Source: Methanothermococcus sp. SCGC AD-155-E23
Lineage (GTDB): Archaea; AGJL01; Methanococci; Methanococcales; Methanococcaceae
Direction of reading: 5' to 3'
Assembly: GCA_019561615.1 (NCBI GenBank)
Contig: JAHEQA010000006.1
Coordinates: 1-45,284, forward strand
DNA length: 45,284 nucleotides
Shown here piece by piece: positions 15,400 through 25,024 of the stretch. Numbering within the stretch: the first letter of the stretch is position 1; every line of letters starts with the position of its first letter. The position numbers and the translations under genes are program-made. The notes beneath the pieces are model-generated. The model ran no database searches, was not told the DNA's origin, and saw only the letters and a program-made list of their open reading frames with translations.

Positions 15400-18072
15400 T
15401 TAAGTCACCTCCCCTCTCCTTGAAAGTACCTTTGTGAATATCTTGTCTAAGTCTACAGCCTTTCCATGATCTGCCTTGGCAGGATCTACCCCATCCTCTC
15501 CATAGGTGAATTGGACTATAAGTCCCTTTGCATCCCTAACTGTACCGTCGTACTCTACCTTTAAATCCTGGAGGGCATTTATAAGTCTCCTCTGCATATA
15601 CCCTGACTGGGCAGTTCTAACTGCCTGATCTACTAAACCTTCCCTTCCTCCCATGGCGTGGAAGAAGAACTCAGTTGGAGATAACCCATCTTTGTAACAA
15701 CTTCTAACAAATCCATGGGATCTTGCAGATAGACTTCCCTTCTTGAAGTGTGGAAGTGTTCTACCCCTGTAACCTCTAAATATTCTACCCCCTCTTACAG
15801 ACTGCTGTCCTACACAGGCTGCCATCATGGTAATGTTTAGGAGAGATCCTCTGGCACCAGTTCTAGCCATAAGTGCAGCATGGTTATCCTCACTTAGATA
15901 CTTCTCTGCAATTTTACCTGCCTCATCCCTTGCCCTACCTAGTATCTGCATAATGTAGGTTTCCCTGGATTCCTCCAAACTTCTTCCAGGTAGGGGCTCA
16001 AGGGTTCCCTCCTCGTAGGCCTTGATAATCTTCTCTACCTCCTCCTCAGCCTTATCCAGTATCTTCCTAATCTCCTCCTTGGCCTCCTCTGGAATATCTA
16101 CGTCATCTATACCTGTGGTGAAACCCCTTATCATAAGGGTCTCAATGGCCATCCTAGTAGACCTATCTAGGAAGTCCCTTGCAACCTTAGATCCATACTC
16201 CTTCACTATGGTATTCAGGAGGACACCAGCCTCTGCACCGTATCCATTTTTATCAATAACCCCCTTTACAAGTTCCCCATCCTTTATAACTACCTTGGCG
16301 TCGTAGGGACACTCCTCCTTGCATACGTCACACTTCTTACAGATCTTTGCCTTGTACTTTAGATTGATTCCCTTTGGTATTACCTTACTAAAGAGTTTCT
16401 TTCCACTGTAGAGCTCTACACCATCCTTGACCATATCAGGTTCTCCCAACCCCTCCCTGATACCTCCAGCTCTCAGTATAAGGGCTGCCTCATCCTTTGT
16501 AAAGTAGGAACTTGTTAGTATATAGGCTCCAGAGATGTGATCATGGATGGCCCCTATAATAGGTCCTCCAAACCTTGGGGAGATGATATGTTTCTCCACC
16601 AACATGAGGACTTCAGCTTCAGCCCTTGCCTCCTCGTTTTGAGGGACGTGGAGGTTCATCTCGTCTCCATCGAAATCTGCGTTATAGGGTGGACATACAC
16701 AGAGGTTGTGTCTAAAGGTTCTGTAAGGTAGAACTTTAACTCTATGGGCCATGATGGACATCCTGTGGAGGGATGGCTGCCTGTTGTAAAGTACTATATC
16801 CCCATCCATGAGGTGCCTCTCAACTACCATTCCCTCCTCAACCTTTTCAGCCCACAGATCCTTGTTCTTCTCATTTATCTTAATCTTAACCTCCTCCTCC
16901 CTTCCATCTGCCAACCTTATCTTCTTTATTATATAGTTCACTCCAGGGTGCTTATTTGCACCGTTCTTTATCAACTTCCTTATTCTCTCTATGTTATGTT
17001 TTGTAACCTTCTCAGGTACTGTCAACTTCATGGCTATTTCAACAGGCACCCCTACCTCGTTTATACTAAGTCTTGGATCTGGGGAAATAACAGTTCTTGC
17101 AGAGAAGTTTACCCTCTTACCTGCAAGGTTGTGTCTAAATCTACCCTCCTTCCCCTTCAACCTCTGGGCCAGTGTTCTAAGGGGTCTTCCACTTCTATGT
17201 TTAGCAGGAGGTATACCTGGAGCCTCGTTGTCAAAGTAGGTATTTACATGGTACTGGAGAAGATCCCAGAGATCCTCGATAATTAGATGTGGAGCTCCTC
17301 CCTCAATATTCTCCTCCAACCTCTGGTTTATCCTTATAATATCCACTAACTTATGGGTTAGATCGTCCTCACTTCTCTCTCCACTCTCCAGTGTAATGGA
17401 GGGTCTTACAGTAACTGGAGGTACAGGTAGTACAGTTAGGACCATCCACTCTGGCCTTGTAGTCTCTGGATTTATCCCTAAAAGTGGACAGTCCTCATCA
17501 GGTATCTTCTCCAGTATCTCCCTAACCTCTGAAGGGGTCATCTGTTTCTCTGTTTTACCCTCTATCCTGTAGTAGGTTGTAGGTTTGGAGTACTTGATAG
17601 TGTACTTGGTCTCTCCACAGTAGGGACATACCTCCTTCCCTGCAGCATCCTTAAGTATCTCGTCTACAAGGTCCCACTTGTTCCCACCTTCCTCCTCCAA
17701 CTTCCTCATCTTCTCTAGATACTCCTCTCTCTTAGCCTCAGAGAGTGTTACCCTTCCACAGTGAGGACATACAGCCTTAAGAATCTTGTATATCTCCTTT
17801 GCAAATCCAATATGTATTACAGGCTTTGCAAGTTCAATATGTCCAAAGTGTCCTGGACAGGTTCCAATCCTTCCACCACATGTTTTACATATTAACCCAG
17901 GGTCTATAACACCTAACCTTGTATCCATTAAACCTCCTTCTATTGGATAACCGTCATCGTCGTAGGTATCAGGGGTTACAATTCTCGCTACAGATATCTT
18001 CCTGATGTAGTCAGGTGAGAGAAGTCCAAATACAATCTCTCCAATATCCTTTGGAATGTCGTACTTATCCAT
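15400..18072 (-). CDS. rpoA1: DNA-directed RNA polymerase subunit A'
   Basis: About 890 residues, the normal length for A'. The catalytic Mg site NADFDGDEMNLHVP lies near 464-477; the N-terminal clamp zinc sites CKTCGG...CPGHFGH and CPHCGR are present. It forms the N-terminal two thirds of the largest subunit, with A'' supplying the rest. No intein interrupts it, unlike the M. jannaschii gene. A cysteine motif CKKCDVCKEECPYD (578-591) resembles a ferredoxin cluster. In-frame GTG at 18081 lies within GGTGAGA, so the ATG at 18072 is the likely start. It is the last gene of the rpoH-B''-B'-A' operon; rpoA2, which normally follows, is absent. Confidence 0.97.
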   Translation of the reverse strand: MDKYDIPKDIGEIVFGLLSPDYIRKISVARIVTPDTYDDDGYPIEGGLMDTRLGVIDPGLICKTCGGRIGTCPGHFGHIELAKPVIHIGFAKEIYKILKAVCPHCGRVTLSEAKREEYLEKMRKLEEEGGNKWDLVDEILKDAAGKEVCPYCGETKYTIKYSKPTTYYRIEGKTEKQMTPSEVREILEKIPDEDCPLLGINPETTRPEWMVLTVLPVPPVTVRPSITLESGERSEDDLTHKLVDIIRINQRLEENIEGGAPHLIIEDLWDLLQYHVNTYFDNEAPGIPPAKHRSGRPLRTLAQRLKGKEGRFRHNLAGKRVNFSARTVISPDPRLSINEVGVPVEIAMKLTVPEKVTKHNIERIRKLIKNGANKHPGVNYIIKKIRLADGREEEVKIKINEKNKDLWAEKVEEGMVVERHLMDGDIVLYNRQPSLHRMSIMAHRVKVLPYRTFRHNLCVCPPYNADFDGDEMNLHVPQNEEARAEAEVLMLVEKHIISPRFGGPIIGAIHDHISGAYILTSSYFTKDEAALILRAGGIREGLGEPDMVKDGVELYSGKKLFSKVIPKGINLKYKAKICKKCDVCKEECPYDAKVVIKDGELVKGVIDKNGYGAEAGVLLNTIVKEYGSKVARDFLDRSTRMAIETLMIRGFTTGIDDVDIPEEAKEEIRKILDKAEEEVEKIIKAYEEGTLEPLPGRSLEESRETYIMQILGRARDEAGKIAEKYLSEDNHAALMARTGARGSLLNITMMAACVGQQSVRGGRIFRGYRGRTLPHFKKGSLSARSHGFVRSCYKDGLSPTEFFFHAMGGREGLVDQAVRTAQSGYMQRRLINALQDLKVEYDGTVRDAKGLIVQFTYGEDGVDPAKADHGKAVDLDKIFTKVLSRRGEVT

Positions 18073-18083
18073 AGATCTCACCG

Positions 18084-19919
18084 TTATACTCTATCTCTAA
18101 CCTTCAACTTTGGATTTATACACATACTCTTAAGTTCATCTAGGAGCAACTTAAAGGCATAGGGCATCTTAACCTTTGGTATCTTCTTGTTACTTTGGGC
18201 GTCCTCGATCTCTCCACATACCTGACAGTACTTAATACCCTTTCTATGGTCGTATATGGCAATCTCTCCACAGTTTGAACAGATGTAGCACTCGTAGGGG
18301 TCAGATTCATCAAACAACCTCTCCTTTAGAAGTAGGGCAGCACCATGCCCTATGAGTACATCCCTCTCCATCTCTCCAAATCTTAGACCACCTTCCCTTG
18401 CCCTACCCTCTGTAGGCTGTCTTGTAAGTACCTGTATTGGTCCCCTACTTCTTGCGTGGATCTTACCTGCAACAAGGTGGTGCAACTTCTGATAGTAGGC
18501 TATACCTATGAATATCTCGCACTCAAACTTCTCTCCAGTCTTCCCACTGTACATTACCTCCCTTCCATGGTGTTTAAAACCGTACATCTCAAGGGTCTTC
18601 CTTAGATCCCACTCCTTCTCTCCACTGAATATGGTACCATTTATCCTCCTACCCTCCAGGGCTCCAACCTTCCCCCCTATCATCTCTAGAAGTTGCCCTA
18701 TGGTCATCCTTGAGGGTATGGCGTGGGGATTTATTATGAGATCTGGTACTACTCCACTTTCAGTAAATGGCATGTCCTCCTGGGGAACAATAAGTCCAAT
18801 AACCCCTTTCTGTCCATGTCTTGAGGCAAATTTATCTCCCAACTCAGGTATTCTCAAATCCCTAACCTTTACCTTTACCAGTCTATTTCCCTCCTTAGTC
18901 TCTGTAAGTACTACAGTGTCTACTGTCCCCCTCTCCCCATGTCTCACTGTAACAGAGGTGTCCCTTCTCTGGGATTTGGTCCTAAGGGATATATCCTGCT
19001 CCTCTAGGAACCTTGGTGGAGATGTCTTTCCAATTATTACATCCCCAGACTCTACCTCTGCCTCAACCTCAGCTATACCATCCTCTCCAAGGGCTCTATA
19101 GGCCTCCTCAGATCTGTATCCTCTAACTCCCCTTTCAGGTATTTCAAATCTATCCATCTGTCCTCCTGGGTATCTCTTCTCGTAACCTTCATAACATCTA
19201 AAGAAGGTACTTCTACCTAGACCTCTCTCAATGGAGGCCTTGTTAAATATAAAGGCATCCTCCATGTTGTATCCTTCGTAACTCATAATAGCCACTACCA
19301 AGTTCTGCCCGGCAGGTCTCTTATCGAATCCTATTATGTCCTGATGTTTTGTCTTCACTATAGGTATCTGTGGGTAGTGGAGAAGGTGATCCTTGGTATC
19401 CATCCTCTGTCTAATGTTGGACATTGGGAAACCTATGGACTGCTTTGCCATGGCTGCTGCCATGGTAATTCTCGGTGCAGAGTTGTGCTCAGGGTAGGGG
19501 GCGACACCTGCACCTACCCCTAAGATAGTCATAGGATCTATCTCTAGATGGGTGTGCTCCTCAGTTAGCTCATTCTCATATACTGCAATATAGGCATTCT
19601 CCTCCTCTTCAGCATCTAGATATTCAATAACCCCCTCCTTAACTAGATCTGAGAATGAAATCTCTCCCCTCTTTAACTTCTCAATATGTTCCTTAGTTAA
19701 CTTAGGTTTCCCATTTTCTACTACGATAAGGGGTCTTACAATCCTACCACCATCTGTGGAGATATGTATGTCGTTACTCTCCTCGTTGTAGGATATAGAG
19801 GTGTAAGGTGGTAACTCCCCCTTCCTCCTCTTCTCCCTTAAATATTTAACAACCTCCTCTGGATTATCTACAGTCCCTATCAACTTTCCGTTGAGATAGA
19901 GGTTTGCCTCCTTTCTCAA
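18084..19919 (-). CDS. rpoB1: DNA-directed RNA polymerase subunit B'
   Basis: About 611 residues, the C-terminal half of the split archaeal B subunit. Clear motifs: [28 protein letters not shown], the [17 protein letters not shown] region and a C-terminal zinc site (CYICSNCG...YCQVCG). Methanogens split B into B'' and B' as here. The longest frame starts at a GTG (19928), but that GTG is the core of the ribosome binding site AGGTGA; a TTG at 19919 stands at the right spacing and is my preferred start. rpoA1 begins 11 bases after its stop. Confidence 0.96.
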   Translation of the reverse strand: MRKEANLYLNGKLIGTVDNPEEVVKYLREKRRKGELPPYTSISYNEESNDIHISTDGGRIVRPLIVVENGKPKLTKEHIEKLKRGEISFSDLVKEGVIEYLDAEEEENAYIAVYENELTEEHTHLEIDPMTILGVGAGVAPYPEHNSAPRITMAAAMAKQSIGFPMSNIRQRMDTKDHLLHYPQIPIVKTKHQDIIGFDKRPAGQNLVVAIMSYEGYNMEDAFIFNKASIERGLGRSTFFRCYEGYEKRYPGGQMDRFEIPERGVRGYRSEEAYRALGEDGIAEVEAEVESGDVIIGKTSPPRFLEEQDISLRTKSQRRDTSVTVRHGERGTVDTVVLTETKEGNRLVKVKVRDLRIPELGDKFASRHGQKGVIGLIVPQEDMPFTESGVVPDLIINPHAIPSRMTIGQLLEMIGGKVGALEGRRINGTIFSGEKEWDLRKTLEMYGFKHHGREVMYSGKTGEKFECEIFIGIAYYQKLHHLVAGKIHARSRGPIQVLTRQPTEGRAREGGLRFGEMERDVLIGHGAALLLKERLFDESDPYECYICSNCGEIAIYDHRKGIKYCQVCGEIEDAQSNKKIPKVKMPYAFKLLLDELKSMCINPKLKVRDRV

Positions 19920-19948
19920 GGGTTTCACCTTTAAGGTGTTTTCATATC

Positions 19949-21481
19949 TTAGGAACTAGGTGGAGTTAGAAACTCTTTTACAGGGTTTATAGGAAGATCT
20001 TTCAAAACTTCCAAAACCTTTTTCTCCCCTTCCTTATCCTCTGTGGTAATCTTACACATTATTGCAAGGTTCTTAACGAGACCACAGTTTGGACCCTCAG
20101 GGGTTTCAGAGGGACATATCTTACCCCACTGGGTAGGGTGAAGATCCCTGGCCTCGAAGTGTGGCTGGGACCTGGAAAGTGGAGATACTACCCTTCTCAG
20201 CTGGGAGAGGGTGGAGAGGTAACTTGTCCTATCTAGCAGCTGACTTACTCCAGTTCTACCTCCTACCCAGTTTCCTGTAGCCATGGCATGTCTTATCCTC
20301 TCAGTTAAAACGTCACTTCTAACTGCAGACTGGATAGATGGAGATCTATTTCTAAGGACCTGCCTCTCCAGCTGATACTTTATATCCTTGACCAACTGGT
20401 TGAAGGAGTATCTAAAGAGATCCTCCATTAACTCCCCTGCAGGTTTCAACCTCTTGTTTCCATAGTGGTCCTTGTCATCCTCAACCCTGAGACCTAGGTA
20501 TAACTCTATGGCATTTCTCGCCATCCTTCCCAGGAAGGCACACTTCTTAATAAAGTCCTCTCTTTTAACACCCATATGTGGTAGTAGATAGTTACAGAGT
20601 ATAGTCTCCGCCCTCTTCAGTCTGTAATCCCTAGGCTGTCCAGGTGCTACCTTCTTTCCAATATACTCCAGGGCATCCTCCTGGGTAGCTATGTTGTACT
20701 CCTCCCTAACCTCGAGAATATTTGTAATCAACTGCATAACCACTCTTTGATCGTCAGATATCATGTTTATTATATCACTGTCACTCTCTGCTCCAAGTGC
20801 CTTCATAACTATAACAAGGGGGATACTTCCAGAGAGACCTGGAAATGTTACATTTAACTTACCATCCTCCTGTCTCTCAACGGTACATAGGGCCCTAAAA
20901 CCATGTCTGGTGGAAAATACCTTGGCTACATAGATCATCTTGTTGTTCCTCTCGGTCTTCTCACATAGGATCCTGTTTTGGACTAGATCCTCCTGGGTTA
21001 CCAGTACCCTCTCAGAACCGTTTATTATAAAGTAGCCAAAGGGATCCCTGGGATCCTCTCCCATCTCTATTAACTCCTCTCTACTTTTACCGTAGAGATA
21101 GCAGGCCTTGGATCCAAGCATAATAGGTAGTTCTCCTATATACACCTCTACAGTTTCACCTACAACCTCCTCCTCTCCCTCTCCTCCAACAATAGGGGTC
21201 ATCTCAAGATAGAGTGGAGCGGAGTAGGAGAGGTCCCTTATTCTAGCCTCCATAGGGGTTATCTTTCTTATGGAACCATCTGCCTCCTTGTTTATAGGTT
21301 TTCCCACTCTGATCTTTCCAAGTTTTACCTTATAACCTCCTTTAATCTCTGTCTCTATAACTCCAACCTCATCTACAATCTTCTGTAACTTGTAATCTAA
21401 AAACCTGTTAAAGGAGTCTATCTGATGCTTAACTAAACTATTCTCTTTAAAAAAGGAATCAACTATAACTTGGCTTTCCAT
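19949..21481 (-). CDS. rpoB2: DNA-directed RNA polymerase subunit B''
   Basis: About 510 residues, the N-terminal half of the split B subunit, with typical segments [20 protein letters not shown], the fork-loop region [21 protein letters not shown]-like and [20 protein letters not shown] near the end. It assembles with B', A', A'' and H. An ATG at 21493 lies upstream in frame, but GGGGAGGGCT just before the ATG at 21481 marks the latter as the start. B' follows after a short gap of about 29 bases. Confidence 0.96.
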   Translation of the reverse strand: MESQVIVDSFFKENSLVKHQIDSFNRFLDYKLQKIVDEVGVIETEIKGGYKVKLGKIRVGKPINKEADGSIRKITPMEARIRDLSYSAPLYLEMTPIVGGEGEEEVVGETVEVYIGELPIMLGSKACYLYGKSREELIEMGEDPRDPFGYFIINGSERVLVTQEDLVQNRILCEKTERNNKMIYVAKVFSTRHGFRALCTVERQEDGKLNVTFPGLSGSIPLVIVMKALGAESDSDIINMISDDQRVVMQLITNILEVREEYNIATQEDALEYIGKKVAPGQPRDYRLKRAETILCNYLLPHMGVKREDFIKKCAFLGRMARNAIELYLGLRVEDDKDHYGNKRLKPAGELMEDLFRYSFNQLVKDIKYQLERQVLRNRSPSIQSAVRSDVLTERIRHAMATGNWVGGRTGVSQLLDRTSYLSTLSQLRRVVSPLSRSQPHFEARDLHPTQWGKICPSETPEGPNCGLVKNLAIMCKITTEDKEGEKKVLEVLKDLPINPVKEFLTPPSS

Positions 21482-21514
21482 AGCCCTCCCCATAAAAGTA
21501 ATTTTGATTAAAAT

Positions 21515-21751
21515 TTAGACAGTCTTTTTAATTACCAATCTGTAATATACACTCCTCCCAGCAGTAGGACTCTCCCTGGTTATTCTAATAACATCCCCTG
21601 GCTTCGCCCCAATCTCCTCAACAACAGGATCTGTATCTAGTATCTTAGGTAACTGCTGTATCTTTATGTTATACTTCTTCAACAACTCCTCTACCTCTTC
21701 TTCAGACATAATTTCATGTTTAGGTACCAACACGTGGGAGGTTACCTTCAC
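21515..21751 (-). CDS. rpoH: DNA-directed RNA polymerase subunit H
   Basis: 78 residues, matching the H subunit: [19 protein letters not shown], then [24 protein letters not shown] and [14 protein letters not shown] (eukaryotic RPB5 C-terminal domain) binds the jaw of polymerase. Translation should begin at the GTG at 21751, which follows GGAGG by eight bases and yields the family N-terminus ([10 protein letters not shown]). A TTG further up (21766) overlaps the ribosome binding site. It is the first gene of the polymerase operon. Confidence 0.96.
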   Translation of the reverse strand: MKVTSHVLVPKHEIMSEEEVEELLKKYNIKIQQLPKILDTDPVVEEIGAKPGDVIRITRESPTAGRSVYYRLVIKKTV

Positions 21752-21809
21752 AATCTTAGCCTCCAAAAAAGTTAATTCCCTCGAGGTGCATCATACAGAA
21801 TATTTTCTA

Positions 21810-21829
21810 CTAATATATATCCTTTTCGG
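21810..21829 (-). promoter_or_regulatory. BRE and TATA promoter of the RNA polymerase operon
   Basis: Read leftward, CCGAAAAGGATATATATTAG is a consensus BRE plus TATA box, nearly the same as the tRNA-Thr promoter here. Start expected near 21792, about 40 bases before the rpoH GTG. Confidence 0.75.
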
Positions 21830-21837
21830 TGTAAAAA

Positions 21838-21850
21838 GTATTTAAATAAT
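21838..21850 (+). promoter_or_regulatory. TATA box for the marker 17-like gene
   Basis: AGTATTTAAATAAT about 45 bases before the ATG at 21892 is a plausible divergent TATA box, just beyond the rpoH promoter. Confidence 0.5.
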
Positions 21851-21891
21851 CCTGGTTAAAATATAGACAGTAAAAGTGTCGAGGAAGAAGT

Positions 21892-22440
21892 ATGGGTAAG
21901 ATATACGTAGACTGTGAGGATAAGGCAGGAGAGGAGATATACTACAAGGTGATACAGACAGCCCTACTAGATGTAGTTATTGGGAAGTCTTTAAACAAAG
22001 TAGTTATGATATGTAGGGAGAAGGATCCCTACTTTATTATAGGTGTACTGCCAAAATCCACCTCTAGACCTGTAAAACTTAGGGATGTTGTAAGTGTTGA
22101 GGAGAGTAAAAAAGAAGGGGATAAAATTATTACTAAGTTAAGGATAGTTGACGAGACCTACGCCCCCCAGGTGTTGGAGAAGTTAAATGTAATCGATCAA
22201 CCCTCAAGGTTTGAGATTATTACAGACACCCCAATAGACCTAGATATGGTTATATACGATGCAGAAGAGGAGTTTATAGCCAAGGTACTGGACTTTATGA
22301 ACAGGGTGTTTCCAGAGGGAATGAGGATAAGGAAGGCATTCTACGGCAAGAGTATTGTTATGATAGCCTCTGAGAGACCCTTTGAAGAGGAGTGGATAAA
22401 GAGAGCCCTTGAATTAAAGGAGGAGTTGGAAAGTGGATAA
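21892..22440 (+). CDS. Methanogenesis marker protein 17-like
   Basis: 182 residues. The protein (IYVDCEDKAGEEIYYKVIQT, then VVMICREKDPYFIIGVLPKS, and DFMNRVFPEGMRIRKAFYGK) resembles what I recall of methanogenesis marker 17, a protein found almost only in methanogens. Marker proteins of this group have been linked to activation of methyl-coenzyme M reductase; a role for this one is family-level inference. It has its own promoter divergent from the polymerase operon. Its stop is two bases from the end of the convergent ACT-domain gene. Confidence 0.65.
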   Translation: MGKIYVDCEDKAGEEIYYKVIQTALLDVVIGKSLNKVVMICREKDPYFIIGVLPKSTSRPVKLRDVVSVEESKKEGDKIITKLRIVDETYAPQVLEKLNVIDQPSRFEIITDTPIDLDMVIYDAEEEFIAKVLDFMNRVFPEGMRIRKAFYGKSIVMIASERPFEEEWIKRALELKEELESG

Positions 22441-22442
22441 TG

Positions 22443-22715
22443 TTATATCCTATGCATGTACTTAAATATATCCTCATGTTGTACTATCACCTTCACCCCT
22501 ATCTCCTCACCCACTCTATTCAACCTCTTCACCAACTCCTCAAATGCACACTTCGACTTAGATATATCTACTAGCATTATCATGGTAAAGAGATCCCCCA
22601 TAATAGACTGCCTTATATCCAGGATGTTTACGTTATTCTCTGCAAGTGTGGAGGCTATCCTTGCCACTATCCCAACCCTGTCCTTTCCAGTTACTGTAAT
22701 AACAACCCTCTCCAT
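22443..22715 (-). CDS. ACT-domain protein (UPF0237 type)
   Basis: 90 residues forming a single ACT domain: VVITVTGKDRVGIVARIAST, then NNVNILDIRQSIMGDLFTM. Stand-alone proteins of this type usually bind an amino acid or other small ligand and regulate partners; the ligand here is unknown. It lies 19 bases after the NifB gene on the same strand and is probably co-transcribed with enolase and nifB. Confidence 0.88.
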   Translation of the reverse strand: MERVVITVTGKDRVGIVARIASTLAENNVNILDIRQSIMGDLFTMIMLVDISKSKCAFEELVKRLNRVGEEIGVKVIVQHEDIFKYMHRI

Positions 22716-22734
22716 TCCATACCACCTAACTCTT

Positions 22735-23601
22735 CTAATGGGAGAAGTGTTTCAGGTTGTAGATATTCAACCTCTTTTCAGATAAGAGACCTACAGCATC
22801 TGATCTACACTGCCTACATGCCCTAAACTGGGGTAGATATTTTCCGCACATCTCCCTTACCTTCCTTATCTCCTCACATGTAGGAGGTCTTAGATCCTTC
22901 ATCTTGTAAAGGGGTATAAGTGGTATAATGTTCTGGAGATAGGCTATATCCTTAAAGGTTTTAGCCACCTCCACAAGGTGGTCCATGTTAATCTCAGGTA
23001 TCAGTACACTGTTTATCTTCACTACAAGTCCTTCATCATGGGCCCTTTTAACACCCTCTATCTGATTCTTTATAAGTATGGCTGCCCCCTCCTCTCCCCT
23101 GTACACCTCCCCGTCGTAGTATATCCACTCCACAATATCCTTAAGTATCTTTGGATCCACGGCATTTACAGTTACTGTTACAGTTTTTACATCTAGATCT
23201 GCAAGTTTCCTGGCATACCTTGGAAGTAGTAGGCCGTTGGTGGAGAGGCACTTTATCAACTCTGGAAACTTCTCCTTTAGTATCTCCAAGGTTTCAAAGG
23301 TCTCCCTGTTAAATAGACTGTCCCCTGGACCTGCTATACCTACAACCTTTAGGTTAGGTATCTTTTTAAGTAACTCCCTTAGATAGCCCTCAACCTCCTC
23401 AGGTTTCATAATACGCCTTGCCACTCCAGGCCTCTCCTCACAGCACTCCTTACCTATACTTCTCCTACAGAACTTACAGGTGATGTTACACCTAGGGGCA
23501 ACAGGTAGGTGGACCCTACCTATCTTGTCATGGAGTTTCTCGTTGTAACAGGGGTGTACCTTGAGTATGTGGGCAAATTTAGACATTTTTTTACTTGCCA
23601 T
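22735..23601 (-). CDS. nifB: Radical SAM protein NifB (nitrogenase cofactor precursor synthesis)
   Basis: 288 residues. HPCYNEKLHDKIGRVHLPVA precedes the radical SAM cysteines CNITCKFC (C38, C42, C45); VVGIAGPGDSLFN, LSTNGLLLPRYA, TVTVNAVDP and the terminal CRQCRSDAVGLL are NifB signatures. NifB fuses 4Fe-4S clusters and inserts carbide to make NifB-co. It lacks the NifX-like domain of bacterial NifB, as in archaeal short forms. The ORF can be extended to 23637, but GGTGA at normal spacing marks the ATG at 23601. No other nif gene is present. Its by-product 5'-deoxyadenosine could be recycled by the deaminase at 4600-5880. Confidence 0.93.
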   Translation of the reverse strand: MASKKMSKFAHILKVHPCYNEKLHDKIGRVHLPVAPRCNITCKFCRRSIGKECCEERPGVARRIMKPEEVEGYLRELLKKIPNLKVVGIAGPGDSLFNRETFETLEILKEKFPELIKCLSTNGLLLPRYARKLADLDVKTVTVTVNAVDPKILKDIVEWIYYDGEVYRGEEGAAILIKNQIEGVKRAHDEGLVVKINSVLIPEINMDHLVEVAKTFKDIAYLQNIIPLIPLYKMKDLRPPTCEEIRKVREMCGKYLPQFRACRQCRSDAVGLLSEKRLNIYNLKHFSH

Positions 23602-23624
23602 CCTTTCACCAAAAATAAAAAAAT

Positions 23625-24917
23625 TTAGAAGGGACATCTGAAATTCCTTCCTGCATACTTGGGATATCCAAGTTCCTCCTCGATTCTAATAAGTTGGTTG
23701 TACTTGGCAGTTCTCTCCCCCCTAGCAGGTGCCCCTGTTTTTATCTGACCGGTATTTAGGGCAACTGAGAGATCTGCAATGGTGGTATCCTCAGACTCCC
23801 CACTTCTATGGGATACTATAACTCCATAACTGTTTCTAAAGGCTAGATTTGCCGCATCTATGGCCTCTGTCAGAGTACCTATCTGATTCACCTTTAGAAG
23901 CAGTGCATTTGCAGCCCCCCTCTTAATACCCTCCCTTAACCTCTCGGTATTTGTTACAAAGAGGTCATCTCCCACTATCTGGATACCCTTCAACTCCTTT
24001 GTAATCATTGCAAAGCCTTCAAAGTCATCCTCATGGAAGGGGTCCTCGATGGAGACTATGTTGTACTCATCTACTATCTCCTTGTAGAGTGAGAGGAGAT
24101 CATCCCTAGATAACTCCTTACCCTGGAGGATGTAACAGTCCTTCTCCCTGTTATAGAACTCTGTAGCTGCACAGTCTATGGCGTAAACTATTTTGTCCTC
24201 ATAACCTGCCTGCTTTACAGCCTCATCCAGTAGATCTAAGGCCTCCCTAATCTCCCTTACAGGTGGGGCAAATCCTCCCTCATCCCCAACGTTTATTGCA
24301 TCCCTACCGTACTTGTCCAGGATTACCTTCTTCAAGGTGTGGTAGACCTCTGAAGAGATCCTTATAGCCTCGGCGATGGAGTCTGCACCTACAGGCATTA
24401 TCATAAACTCCTGAAACTCCAACTGATTACCTCCATGGATACCTCCGTTAAGTATGTTCATCATTGGGACAGGCATAACGTAGGAGTTGCAACCCCCAAT
24501 ATACTTGTAGAGGGGCATTGATGCAGTATCTGCCGCAGCCTTTGCAACTGCAAGGGATACTGCAAGTATGGCATTGGCGCCTAACTTACGTTTATCCTTG
24601 GTGGAGTCAAGTTCCTTCATAAGCATATCGATCTCTCTCTGCATACGGGAGTCAAACCCTACTAACTCAGGTTTTATAATGGAGTTTACATTCTCCACTG
24701 CCAGGAGCACACCCTTACCTCCAAATCTCATCTCCCTATCTCTAAGTTCCATAGCCTCGTGGGCACCTCTAGAGGCACCACTGGGAACTATTGCCCTACC
24801 GTATCCTCCACCCTTTGTTATAACCTCCACCTCTACAGTGGGATTTCCCCTGGAGTCTATAACCTCCCTACCTATCAAATCCTTTATCTCAAAGGACTCA
24901 TCTACGTTTTTCAGCAC
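23625..24917 (-). CDS. eno: Enolase
   Basis: 430 residues, standard enolase length. Motifs: REVIDSRGNPTVEVEV, PSGASRGAHEA, MNILNGGIHGGNQLEFQEFM, the metal-ligand region SIEDPFHEDD and VSHRSGESEDTTIADL. It interconverts 2-phosphoglycerate and phosphoenolpyruvate, used mainly for gluconeogenesis in methanogens. The start is a GTG directly after GGTGATAAG. nifB begins 23 bases after its stop, so a shared transcript is likely. Confidence 0.97.
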   Translation of the reverse strand: MLKNVDESFEIKDLIGREVIDSRGNPTVEVEVITKGGGYGRAIVPSGASRGAHEAMELRDREMRFGGKGVLLAVENVNSIIKPELVGFDSRMQREIDMLMKELDSTKDKRKLGANAILAVSLAVAKAAADTASMPLYKYIGGCNSYVMPVPMMNILNGGIHGGNQLEFQEFMIMPVGADSIAEAIRISSEVYHTLKKVILDKYGRDAINVGDEGGFAPPVREIREALDLLDEAVKQAGYEDKIVYAIDCAATEFYNREKDCYILQGKELSRDDLLSLYKEIVDEYNIVSIEDPFHEDDFEGFAMITKELKGIQIVGDDLFVTNTERLREGIKRGAANALLLKVNQIGTLTEAIDAANLAFRNSYGVIVSHRSGESEDTTIADLSVALNTGQIKTGAPARGERTAKYNQLIRIEEELGYPKYAGRNFRCPF

Positions 24918-24960
24918 CTTATCACCTTCTCTTTTGTTGAGAGTGTATTATAGCTCCCTC

Positions 24961-24978
24961 TTATTTTTTATATTTTTT
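24961..24978 (-). promoter_or_regulatory. A/T-rich promoter region for enolase (and possibly the DtxR gene)
   Basis: Read leftward, AAAAAATATAAAAAATAA is a TATA-like element about 45 bases from the eno GTG. On the other strand the same tract (TTTTTATATTTT) stands about 55 bases before the divergent DtxR-type gene, so the two may share it. Confidence 0.45.
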
Positions 24979-25024
24979 TAATAAAATTAAAACATAATAT
25001 CCTAGAGAGTTACATGGTGATTCA

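Noticed and set aside
16744-17286. Rightward open frame of 180 codons opposite rpoA1
   Set aside because: Antisense shadow of a conserved polymerase gene; no ribosome site or recognisable domain.
15400-18072. Intein in rpoA1, as known in Methanocaldococcus
   Set aside because: The protein is continuous at the normal length with an uninterrupted NADFDGDEMN site.
18508-19101. Rightward open frame of 197 codons opposite rpoB1
   Set aside because: Antisense shadow of a conserved gene with biased composition only.
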